NCBI GenBank assembly: GCA_050013075.1
Contig: JBEKFZ010000017.1
Location: forward strand, 1 to 59,150
From: JBEKIK01 sp050013075
Lineage (GTDB): Bacteria; Planctomycetota; Planctomycetia; Pirellulales; Thermoguttaceae
Direction: 5' to 3'
DNA: 59,150 nt
The notes beneath the pieces were generated by a model that worked only from the letters and a program-made list of their open reading frames with translations, made no database searches and was not told the DNA's origin. Shown piece by piece: positions 35,879-43,351 of this stretch (position 1 is the first letter of the stretch; each line of letters starts with the position of its first letter). Position numbers and translations under genes: made by a program.

Positions 35879-36225
35879 GTCAGGGCCGACACGGCCCAAC
35901 TCTGAATAGATAACGCGGCGTAAGCCCTGCGGCTGGTGAGTCTCAGATTAACAATGTGTGTGCAACATCCTATCTAATAATACCTTGCGTCGCATACACC
36001 CATACAGTAACTTGGCCGAAAATTCACTGCAGCAAGGTTTTAATGGCCTAGTTGAAGGTATGCAATTCAAATGTTACGATACAGGCATTATGAAAATGAA
36101 TTTCACACTATCGGAGCGCACAATCATGGTTTCAACAATGTCTGCACTTACGGTAACCTGCTCATTTTGATGGATGAAAGACGCATTGCCGAGAACAAAT
36201 CATATCTTACTTTTTGGAGGAAATT
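35879..36225. other. Intergenic region with a partial modular palindrome
   Basis: 347 bp. The first ~75 bp hold a shortened type C element: AGGGCCGACACGGCCC arm, then GCGGCTGGTGAGTCTCAGAT, an end module, close to the CDS stop. The rest (35960-36225) is AT-richer and has no recognised gene; a 70-residue ORF there has no protein-like features. It must include the promoter of the cupin operon. Confidence 0.5.
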
Positions 36226-36684
36226 ATGATCATTGCCGACCTTGGCAAGATCGAAGGCCGACGTTATCCGGCTCGCCGCCTCACCCAGAATTTGGTCGGC
36301 GGCCTCTCGCCCATCCAAGCCAGGCATTTTAGCATCGGTAATGTCGTACTCGATCCCGACGGCGGTCAAGTGCCTTGGCACAACCAAGAACAAGAAGAAG
36401 TGTATTTTATTATCGAAGGCACGGGCGAAATGTGCCTGGGCGACGAGCGCCGAGTTGTCACCTCGGGACAGGCCGTTTACATCCCTCCGGGGTTATTTCA
36501 CCAAGTTACTAATATAGGCGATAAGCCCTTGCGAATGATTTACTGCTATGGCCCGGCGGGCGATGTCGCTCACTGGAAACAGGAACTCAGCGGCACGCTC
36601 CCGGTTGCCGGCGTTGACGCTCCTGGGCTTCCGCCGGGCGCATGCCCGCAATGCACCGAAAAACCAAAAGATCTAATCAACTAG
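36226..36684 (+). CDS. Cupin-domain protein
   Basis: 152 residues from the ATG at 36226, with TTGGAGGAAATT just upstream. Single cupin beta-barrel: metal-binding motif 1 in PWHNQEQEEVYFIIEGTGEM and motif 2 in PPGLFHQVTN. Related cupins act as sugar isomerases (for example KdgF-type) or dioxygenases; the substrate cannot be read. It opens a probable sugar-acid catabolic set with the Gfo/Idh/MocA, SDR, FAD and aldolase genes. Confidence 0.88.
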   Translation: MIIADLGKIEGRRYPARRLTQNLVGGLSPIQARHFSIGNVVLDPDGGQVPWHNQEQEEVYFIIEGTGEMCLGDERRVVTSGQAVYIPPGLFHQVTNIGDKPLRMIYCYGPAGDVAHWKQELSGTLPVAGVDAPGLPPGACPQCTEKPKDLIN

Positions 36685-36696
36685 TAAAAAACGCCT

Positions 36697-36722
36697 TGTT
36701 CCCACGCTCCTGCGTGGGAACA
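36697..36722. repeat. Type A palindrome copy
   Basis: GTTCCCACGC-TCCT-GCGTGGGAAC, a perfect 10-bp inverted repeat between the cupin and Gfo/Idh/MocA genes. Same family as 1700-1791. Confidence 0.8.
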
Positions 36723-36765
36723 TTGATTAATATAATTAAAACGAACAATCTCAACGAGGTTCTCC

Positions 36766-37923
36766 ATGAATATACACACGCATAATATCGGCATTATCAT
36801 GAACGGAGTCACCGGCCGCATGGGCACGAACCAGCACCTTATGCGCTCCATTATAGCCATCATCCGGCAAGGCGGCCTGAAGATCGGCGAGAATGAAATT
36901 ATCATGCCCGATCCGATCCTGGTCGGCCGCAATCCGGTAAAATTGGAACGGCTCGCAACCATGGCCGGCGTTGCTCGTTGGACCACCGACCTTGATAAAG
37001 CCCTGGCCAATACCGGGGATATCATCTATTTCGACGCCCAAACAACCGACCGCCGCGTGGAAGCCGTCAAGAAGGCCATAGCGGCCGGCAAACACGTTTA
37101 TTGCGAGAAACCCACGGCCACAACCACCGCCGATGCCTTGCAACTGTACAAACTCGCAAAAGCCGCGGGCGTGAAAAACGGTGTAGTGCAAGACAAACTC
37201 TGGCTGCCCGGTTTGCTGAAGTTGAAACTATTGATCCAAAGCGGATTTTTCGGCCGGATTCTATCCGTTCGCGGGGAGTTCGGTTACTGGGTCTTCGAAG
37301 GAGACACTGTTCCGGCGCAACGTCCGTCGTGGAACTACCGGAAAGAAGAAGGCGGAGGGATCATCATCGATATGCTCTGTCACTTCCGCTACGTGCTCGA
37401 CAATCTATTCGGCCCCGTTCAAGCGGTCTCCTGTCTTGGCGCAAGGCATATCGACCGGCGCTGGGACGAAAATGGCAAAGCCTACGAGAGTACGGCCGAG
37501 GATGCCGCCTACTGCACGTTTGAACTCTCCGGCGGCGTCATAGCGCACATAAACGCCGATTGGTGCGTCCGCGTGCGCCGCGACGATCTGCTCACCCTGC
37601 AAGTGGATGGAACAAAGGGCAGCGCAGTGGCCGGCCTGCGCCACTGCTGGATTCAGCCTTATGCAGCCACGCCTCGCCCCTCTTGGAATCCAGATATCGA
37701 CAGCCCCATTAATTTTTACGACGGCTGGCAGCAATTGCCGCAGCAACAGAACTTTGAGAACGCCTTCAAGGTCGAGTGGGAACTTTTCCTCCGCCACGTT
37801 GTCAAGGATGAGCCGTTTCTCTGGACGTTGCTCGAAGGCGCAAAAGGCGTTCAACTCGCCGAAAAGGGTTTTGAATCATGGCAACAACGAAAATGGGTCG
37901 CCATCCCGGCTTTGGAAGCATAA
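36766..37923 (+). CDS. Gfo/Idh/MocA-family sugar oxidoreductase
   Basis: A 385-residue NAD(P)-dependent dehydrogenase. N-terminal Rossmann domain (IIMNGVTGRMGTNQHL, an unusual GVTGRMG fingerprint), then the EKP motif in HVYCEKPTATT (~115) that marks the family's catalytic Lys, and a C-terminal alpha/beta substrate domain with the conserved GGGIIIDMLCHFRYVLDNLFG stretch split by a His (~residue 210). It likely oxidises a sugar, inositol or sugar acid. GAGG lies 8 bases before the ATG. It is in the catabolic set between the cupin and SDR genes. Confidence 0.92.
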   Translation: MNIHTHNIGIIMNGVTGRMGTNQHLMRSIIAIIRQGGLKIGENEIIMPDPILVGRNPVKLERLATMAGVARWTTDLDKALANTGDIIYFDAQTTDRRVEAVKKAIAAGKHVYCEKPTATTTADALQLYKLAKAAGVKNGVVQDKLWLPGLLKLKLLIQSGFFGRILSVRGEFGYWVFEGDTVPAQRPSWNYRKEEGGGIIIDMLCHFRYVLDNLFGPVQAVSCLGARHIDRRWDENGKAYESTAEDAAYCTFELSGGVIAHINADWCVRVRRDDLLTLQVDGTKGSAVAGLRHCWIQPYAATPRPSWNPDIDSPINFYDGWQQLPQQQNFENAFKVEWELFLRHVVKDEPFLWTLLEGAKGVQLAEKGFESWQQRKWVAIPALEA

Positions 37924-37930
37924 TCCCGTT

Positions 37931-38025
37931 TATTGAATGTCAAATGATAAATGTTGCTGAACAATACAGGGCTGGGCAGTTTACTGCCCAGTCTATTGAG
38001 GGTCGGATTATAAATGTCGTGGTTT
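37931..38025. repeat. Modular element with exchanged core (hairpin GGGCAGTTTACTGCCC)
   Basis: Two copies of the type C end module in direct orientation (ATTGAATGTCAAATGATAAA at 37934 and TATTGAGGGTCGGATTATAA at ~37995) flank the hairpin CTGGGCAG-TTTA-CTGCCCAG. The cloverleaf core is absent. This supports a modular build of the repeats. Confidence 0.7.
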
Positions 38026-38115
38026 TGCATGAAAAACCGCCCAAGGATGTAGGAAAATAAATGAATATATTGTCGGCCCAACGGACCAACTGTCTCTTAA
38101 TTGGAGAATTCGAAA

Positions 38116-38913
38116 ATGACCGATAAACCAGCGGCAATTGTGACCGGAGGAAGTCGCGGCATCGGCAAGGGAATTGCCTTGGAACTGGCCGGCTTAGGGT
38201 ACGATGTGGTCATCAGCCATTTCGACTTCGACTCGCAGGGCCGGCCCGACGAATGCGCGGCCCAGGCCGCGAAAGATGAAATCCAAGGCCTCGGCGCGGC
38301 CTGCCTGTCGGTTCGGGCCGACGTGAGCTCGGTCGAGGACCGCCGACAGCTTGTCAGCGCCGTTGAAAAGCGTTTCCATCGCTGCGACATGCTGGTAAAC
38401 AACGCCGGGGTTGCCCCTCTGAAACGGGCCGACCTTTTGGAGGCCGACGAGGAAAGTTTTCAGCGCGTTATGAAGATTAACCTACAGGGGCCGTATTTCC
38501 TCACTCAGCGGGTGGCGCGTTGGATGATCGAGCAGATTGCCGAAAATCCGGGTCGCAAATGCCGCATCGTCAACACCGGGTCGATGTCGGCCTACACCAG
38601 TTCGCCCGCACGCGGCGAGTATTGCATAAGCAAGGCCGCCATCGGCATGATGACGGCCCTCTTTGCCGACCGCCTGGCCGAATACGGCATCGGCGTGTTC
38701 GAACTCCGCCCGGGAATAATCGCCACCGACATGACCGCGGTGGTGAAAGACAAGTACGACAAACTGATCGCCGACGGCCTGACGCCCATCCGCCGCTGGG
38801 GCACGCCGCAAGACGTGGCAAAAGTAGTCGGCGCAATAGCCGAAGGCCGCCTGGATTTTTCCACCGGGCAAGTAATAAACGTTGACGGCGGATTTCACCT
38901 GCGGCGGCTGTAA
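38116..38913 (+). CDS. SDR oxidoreductase (FabG-like)
   Basis: 265 residues from the ATG at 38116, preceded by TTGGAG. Classical short-chain dehydrogenase: cofactor TGGSRGIGKGIAL (~12-24), NNAGVAPL (~95), a Ser in NTGSMSAY, YCISKAA (Tyr-x3-Lys) and PGIIATDM. It is longer than the usual 245-residue FabG because of a ~15-residue insert after the first strand. In this set it is more likely a sugar or sugar-acid dehydrogenase (KduD-like) than a fatty acid enzyme. Confidence 0.92.
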   Translation: MTDKPAAIVTGGSRGIGKGIALELAGLGYDVVISHFDFDSQGRPDECAAQAAKDEIQGLGAACLSVRADVSSVEDRRQLVSAVEKRFHRCDMLVNNAGVAPLKRADLLEADEESFQRVMKINLQGPYFLTQRVARWMIEQIAENPGRKCRIVNTGSMSAYTSSPARGEYCISKAAIGMMTALFADRLAEYGIGVFELRPGIIATDMTAVVKDKYDKLIADGLTPIRRWGTPQDVAKVVGAIAEGRLDFSTGQVINVDGGFHLRRL

Positions 38914-38920
38914 AAACTTC

Positions 38921-38960
38921 TCCCCTCTCCCTTTGGGAGAGGGGCCGGGGGTGAGGGCGA
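38921..38960. repeat. Type B repeat, intergenic copy
   Basis: TCCCCTCTCCC-TTT-GGGAGAGGGG is a perfect hairpin, followed by CCGGGGGTGAGGGCG. It lies just after the SDR stop. Confidence 0.85.
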
Positions 38961-39009
38961 TGTTACATGGATATTTGGAATAATTTGAAAATCTATGAAA
39001 GAGGTAGTT

Positions 39010-39939
39010 ATGGATACATGTTTAATATGCAATCCAAACGCGGAAAAGCCCAAGTCTGAATTCAAAGAATTCGATTGTGAAAAATGTGGTAAATATTGTT
39101 GCAATAAAATTGTTTGGCTTAAAGGCATTGAGGAGATATATAAAGAAATCCCAATACACTTACTATCTGGTTACATCCGCGAACAATCTGAGCGTACCGG
39201 TATTCCTTTTGAATTAACAGACAAAAAAGATGATATTGAAATAATCACAAAACAACTCCCTCGCGATGATGATGTTTTAGAAAAAGCCAGAAAATTATTA
39301 CTAGCCCTTGAAAGAAGAACAAAATATCCAGGAGAAATGATTGGATTAAACGGGGAACAAGATTATCCCCTTGCATATTGTCAAAATGTTGAGGAATTTC
39401 GCTATTATCTCAAATATTTAATTGATACCGGATTGATAAATCATCCATCTATTATGCGTGGTGCTTGGGAATGTATGATTACTGTTGATGGCTGGCGGGC
39501 CATTGAATCATATAAAGTGCCCAATGCTGAATCAGAAAAAGTATTTGTTGCGATGTGGTTCGATAAAGAGACAGATAACGCCTATAACAAGGGCATTCTA
39601 CTGGCACTAGAAGATGATTGTGGATATAAATCAATTAGGATTGACAGGAAAGAATACTTGGGAAAAGTTGACGATGAAATTATTGCCGAGATTCGTGAAA
39701 GTCGATTCATTGTTGCTGATTTCACCGGCCAACGACATGGAGTATATTTTGAAGCGGGATTTGCACAAGGATTAGGGCTTCCGGTTATTTGGACATGTCA
39801 TGAAGATCATGTAAAAGATCTACATTTTGATACAAGACAAGAGAACCATATCACTTGGGAAAAGCCTGAAGAATTGCGTGAGAAATTGAAAAATCGGATT
39901 CGGGCGGTAATTGGGCTTGGACCGCATAAAAGCAAATAG
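39010..39939 (+). CDS. Zn-ribbon + nucleoside 2-deoxyribosyltransferase-like protein
   Basis: 309 residues from the ATG at 39010, with GAGGTAGTT upstream. The N-terminal ~45 residues have a Cys-rich knuckle (CLIC ... CEKCGKYCC). The middle is helical and unrecognised. Residues ~175-305 resemble the nucleoside 2-deoxyribosyltransferase/TIR-like fold: VFVAMWFDKE, IRIDRKEYLGKVDDEIIAEI, SRFIVADFTGQRHGVYFEAG and LPVIWTCHEDHV, where FEAG carries the usual catalytic-type Glu. The gene is markedly AT-rich against its GC-rich neighbours and separates two genes of the catabolic set, so it was probably acquired. A role in NAD or nucleotide-based defence is possible but unproven. Confidence 0.75.
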   Translation: MDTCLICNPNAEKPKSEFKEFDCEKCGKYCCNKIVWLKGIEEIYKEIPIHLLSGYIREQSERTGIPFELTDKKDDIEIITKQLPRDDDVLEKARKLLLALERRTKYPGEMIGLNGEQDYPLAYCQNVEEFRYYLKYLIDTGLINHPSIMRGAWECMITVDGWRAIESYKVPNAESEKVFVAMWFDKETDNAYNKGILLALEDDCGYKSIRIDRKEYLGKVDDEIIAEIRESRFIVADFTGQRHGVYFEAGFAQGLGLPVIWTCHEDHVKDLHFDTRQENHITWEKPEELREKLKNRIRAVIGLGPHKSK

Positions 39940-39956
39940 CATATAAATGCATTTTC

Positions 39957-40046
39957 AACACGAAAGTGCGAAATAACGAAAACACGAAATTTTAAAACCT
40001 CGTTTCTTTTTCGTATTTTCGTTCTTTCGTGTTTTCGTGATAAATA
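39957..40046. repeat. Long CGAAA-type inverted repeat (type J)
   Basis: CACGAAAGTGCGAAATAACG...AACACGAAA and its near-complement TTTCGTATTTTCGTTCTTTC...TTTTCGTG form an imperfect inverted repeat of ~35-bp arms. A second copy is at 42350-42440. It flanks the AT-rich gene on its 3' side. Confidence 0.75.
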
Positions 40047-40114
40047 AGAGTTGATCCACATTTTTACGCAGACGTCTAAAGTGATAAACAAATTGTAATA
40101 GTGTAGTTCGTCAA

Positions 40115-40151
40115 CAGCCCTCACCCTAACCCTCTCCCAAAGGGAGATGGG
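40115..40151. repeat. Type B repeat, intergenic copy
   Basis: AGCCCTCACCCTAACCCTCTCCC-AAA-GGGAGATGGGA, minus-strand orientation of the family, 10 bases before the FAD gene start. Confidence 0.85.
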
Positions 40152-40160
40152 ACCATAGAT

Positions 40161-42209
40161 ATGAAAACAATCCAAATAAAAAATCAGCAGATTTCAATTC
40201 ATCACTATCACACGCTGATCGTCGGGGCCGGGGCAGCGGGGATGAATTGCGCGGTGCATCTTTATGAGTTCTTGACGCAAAAAGGCGTCAAATACGCGGA
40301 GAAAAAGATCGCCGTCATCACGGCCGGATTGGGACTGGGGGCGTCGCGGATGAGCGGGTCGGACAAACAGACGTACTACAAGATGGGCACCAGTCCGGAC
40401 GTGGCCGACAGCGCCGAGGATTTCGCCAAAAGCATCACTGCCGCCGGATGCGTTCATCAAGATCTTGCACTGGCCGAGGCGGTCGGATCGCTGCGGGAGT
40501 TTTATCACCTGGTCCAGGCGGGCGTGCCCTTTCCGCGCGATGCACAGGGAAGTTACATCGGGTACAAGACCGATCACGATCCGTACCAGCGGGCAACCTC
40601 CGCCGGCCCTAAGACCAGCAAATTCATGAGCGAGTGCCTCCAGCGCCAGGCTGAGCGATATAAAATCGCCATCCAGGACAACCAGGAGGTCGCCCGACTG
40701 ATTACCGTGGGCAAAGGCCAAGATAAGCGGATCGCGGCGGTTGTGGCCGTGGACCGCGGCCGACTCGGTCCGGAGGACTTTGCAATCAACGTTTTTTCCT
40801 GCGAGAATCTTGTATTGGCCGCCGGCGGGCCGGGCGAACTTTACGAAACAACGGTCTATCCCCAGGGGCAGTTCGGCATCCACGGACTGGCCTTCGAGGC
40901 GGGCCTGGCGGCGGAAAATCTTACCGAGTCGCAGTTCGGTCTGGCGAGCATAAAATTCAGATGGAACGCATCGGGCTCGTACATGCAGGTCATCCCGCGC
41001 ATCTACAGCACCGACGCGGACGGTTCGTCGAATCCGCGCGAATTCCTGGCCGAGGTCTTTCCCACCATGCGGCAGATGGCGAGCAAAATCTTCATGAAGG
41101 GCTATCAGTGGCCGTTCGATCCGCAGCGGATCGAGGACCTGCAATCATCGCTTATCGACGTACTGGTATTCAACAAAACCCGTCAGGGCCGCCGGGTATT
41201 CATGGATTTTTTGCACAATCCAGTCGGCCGAACCAAAGGGGACATGGAGGCCTTCGATCTGGAAGACCTGGAGCTTGAAGCTCGCATGTATTTGCTGTAT
41301 ACCGGGGCTACGCAAGAGCGGCCCATCGACCGGCTAAAGCACATGAACCCACTGGCGATCGATATTTTCGCCGAGCACGGCATCGACCTGTGGCGCGAGC
41401 CGCTGGAAATCGCCGTTTGCGCACAGCACAATAACGGCGGAATGGCGGTGAACAAATGGTGGGAGTCGAATATTCCGCATACCTTTGTCATAGGCGAGAT
41501 GGCCGGCACGCACGGCGTCAAACGCCCGGGCGGATCCGCGCTTAACGCCGGGCAGACTGGCGGACTGCGGGCGGCCGAATATATCGCCAACGTTTATCCA
41601 CCGGGCAAAAGAGCGGCGGGCGTTCGCTCGAAAGTATTGCAGGAAAAGCTGGAAACACTCGTCGGTGAAATGACAGCAATGTTCGACCGCGCCGATGGGC
41701 TGGCCGGTGATGAGGTGATGGGTGAGATTCGCCATCGGATGACCGCTTCGGCCGGGCATATCCGCCGCTTGGAAGACGCGCGTGCGGCGCTCGCTCGTGC
41801 CGTGGAACTTTACCGACAAATCGGCCGGCGCGGATTTGCCGCCCGTTCGGCGCAACAGGCAGTCGCGGCCATCCAGGCTCGTCACCTGGCCCTGACCAGC
41901 GCGGCGTATCTGAAGGCCGTCGTGAGCCTTTTGGAACAAGGCGGCGGCTCGCGCGGATCGCACCTGGTCGTGAGCGACGACGGCGTGGAAATTCATCCCA
42001 GCGTAATCGACCAGCGGACCGGCCGGCCGTTGCGCTTCAAAAAAGAAAACGTGGAACTGTGCAAGGAAATCCTGCGGTTGGAGTTCGATCCTGAAAAGGA
42101 CGACCTGTTCGCGTATCAAAACGTCACTCCCCGCGCTGCCGGCAAACCGCCGGCGGCCTTTGAACCGGCATGGGAGGATTTCCGCGAGGGCAAGATATAT
42201 CTGCAATAA
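40161..42209 (+). CDS. FAD-dependent oxidoreductase, fumarate reductase/SDH-flavoprotein-like
   Basis: A 682-residue flavoprotein. FAD-binding GXGXXG in LIVGAGAAGMNCAVHLYEFL (~residues 16-35), an SDH-like substrate/FAD region HNNGGMAVNKWWES (~430) and the second FAD motif GTHGVKRPGGSALNAG (~460). It lacks the GHxxGE/His-flavinylation context of true SdhA that I could recognise. The C-terminal ~150 residues are helical, as in AprA-like enzymes. Its setting next to a KDPG-type aldolase suggests oxidation of a sugar acid or hydroxyacid. The partner electron acceptor is not in the window. Confidence 0.8.
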   Translation: MKTIQIKNQQISIHHYHTLIVGAGAAGMNCAVHLYEFLTQKGVKYAEKKIAVITAGLGLGASRMSGSDKQTYYKMGTSPDVADSAEDFAKSITAAGCVHQDLALAEAVGSLREFYHLVQAGVPFPRDAQGSYIGYKTDHDPYQRATSAGPKTSKFMSECLQRQAERYKIAIQDNQEVARLITVGKGQDKRIAAVVAVDRGRLGPEDFAINVFSCENLVLAAGGPGELYETTVYPQGQFGIHGLAFEAGLAAENLTESQFGLASIKFRWNASGSYMQVIPRIYSTDADGSSNPREFLAEVFPTMRQMASKIFMKGYQWPFDPQRIEDLQSSLIDVLVFNKTRQGRRVFMDFLHNPVGRTKGDMEAFDLEDLELEARMYLLYTGATQERPIDRLKHMNPLAIDIFAEHGIDLWREPLEIAVCAQHNNGGMAVNKWWESNIPHTFVIGEMAGTHGVKRPGGSALNAGQTGGLRAAEYIANVYPPGKRAAGVRSKVLQEKLETLVGEMTAMFDRADGLAGDEVMGEIRHRMTASAGHIRRLEDARAALARAVELYRQIGRRGFAARSAQQAVAAIQARHLALTSAAYLKAVVSLLEQGGGSRGSHLVVSDDGVEIHPSVIDQRTGRPLRFKKENVELCKEILRLEFDPEKDDLFAYQNVTPRAAGKPPAAFEPAWEDFREGKIYLQ

Positions 42210-42575
42210 AATAAGCGCTGTGTAAAGAGGGAAAAAGGGAAAGGGGATAAATGGGTAAAAATTAAAATTGTTTCATTTGATATTTTCAAATAACATATTT
42301 TTTAGAAGATTTCATCCGTATTCAGCGAACTATAATTAATTACTAATATTCACCGCGAAAGCGCGAAAGGACGAAAAGACGAAATCACATACAACGGTTT
42401 TTATTTCGTGTTTTCGTTCTTTCTATTTTTCGTGGTGAATAAATTGGACAAATCGTTTTTCTATTGTAATCCGTAAAATAACGCAAGTAAAATATTTCCT
42501 TTTTTTCCCTTTCCCTTTTTTCCTTTTTACACATTGTCGGTAATATTACATTTCCTATACACGGGAGAAAATAAC
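42210..42575. other. AT-rich intergenic region with type J inverted repeat
   Basis: 366 bp between the FAD and aldolase genes. The inverted repeat at ~42350-42440 (CGCGAAAGCGCGAAAGGACG... and TTTCGTGTTTTCGTTCTTTC) matches the copy at 39957. The flanks carry AAAGGGAAAAAGGGAAAGGG and its complement near 42225 and 42500, an outer inverted repeat. No gene seen. Confidence 0.6.
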
Positions 42576-43256
42576 ATGGCTCGTTTTAAGCGCTTGGAAG
42601 TGCTCAATGCATTCGGGCAAGCCGGACTGATTCCGCTTTTTTATCATTCGCAATTCGAGACGGCCAGAAACATCCTTTTGGCCTGCGCTAAGGGAGGGGC
42701 GCGGGTGATCGAATGGACCAACCGCGGCGACCGCGCTTATCAGTTGTTCATCCAACTCGCCGAGTTCTGCCAAAAAGAACTGCCCGACGTGATTTTGGGC
42801 GCCGGCTCGATCATCGACGCCCCCACGGCCGCGATGTATATATCCGCCGGTGCGAATTTCATCGTGGGGCCAACGCTCAATGCCGAGGTCGCCCGGCTGT
42901 GCAATCGGCGAAAAATCGCCTACATACCCGGGTGCGGCACCTCGTCGGAGATCAATGCCGCCGAGGAATTGGGCGTGGAGATCGTGAAAATCTTTCCCGG
43001 CGGGACCCTGGGCGGGCCGGATTTCGTCAAGGCCCTTTTAGGCCCATGCCCTTGGACGAGTGTAATGCCCACCGGCGGCGTGGACGACACCCGCGAATGT
43101 ATCGAAGCATGGTTCACCTCCGGCGTAACCTGCGTGGGCATGGGCTCGAACCTGATTAAAACCGACCTGGTGGCCGCCGGCGATTTTCAGGCCATCACGG
43201 CAAAGGTGGAGAAAATAATCAACTGGATTGCCGAAATCAGGCAAAAGAAGAAATGA
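42576..43256 (+). CDS. KDPG/KHG-type 2-keto-3-deoxy aldolase
   Basis: 226 residues from the ATG at 42576, preceded by ACGGGAGAAAATAAC. Class I aldolase TIM barrel: Glu46 in GARVIEWTNRGD is the proton-transfer residue and Lys138 in EIVKIFPGG the Schiff-base lysine; GAGSI and MPTGGVD phosphate-site motifs follow. It cleaves 2-keto-3-deoxy-6-phosphogluconate or a related 2-keto-3-deoxy sugar acid to pyruvate and an aldehyde. It closes the catabolic set begun by the cupin gene. Confidence 0.93.
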   Translation: MARFKRLEVLNAFGQAGLIPLFYHSQFETARNILLACAKGGARVIEWTNRGDRAYQLFIQLAEFCQKELPDVILGAGSIIDAPTAAMYISAGANFIVGPTLNAEVARLCNRRKIAYIPGCGTSSEINAAEELGVEIVKIFPGGTLGGPDFVKALLGPCPWTSVMPTGGVDDTRECIEAWFTSGVTCVGMGSNLIKTDLVAAGDFQAITAKVEKIINWIAEIRQKKK

Positions 43257-43340
43257 AAACGGGACAGATCCGATATTGGTGATGCGGGCAATATACAACA
43301 TGCCCTATTCTGACAATATTGGACCTGTCCCGGTTTTCCA
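43257..43340. repeat. Inverted repeat with GGGACAG arms
   Basis: AAAACGGGACAGATCCGATA...and ATTGGACCTGTCCCGGTTTT are an imperfect inverted repeat of ~25-bp arms. It lies between the convergent aldolase and Wzz-like genes and may act as a bidirectional terminator. Confidence 0.75.
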
Positions 43341-43351
43341 AAATCGATCTC

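Noticed and set aside
35958..36170. 70-residue ORF upstream of the cupin gene
   Set aside because: Composition is not coding-like and no domain is visible; it runs across a repeat remnant.
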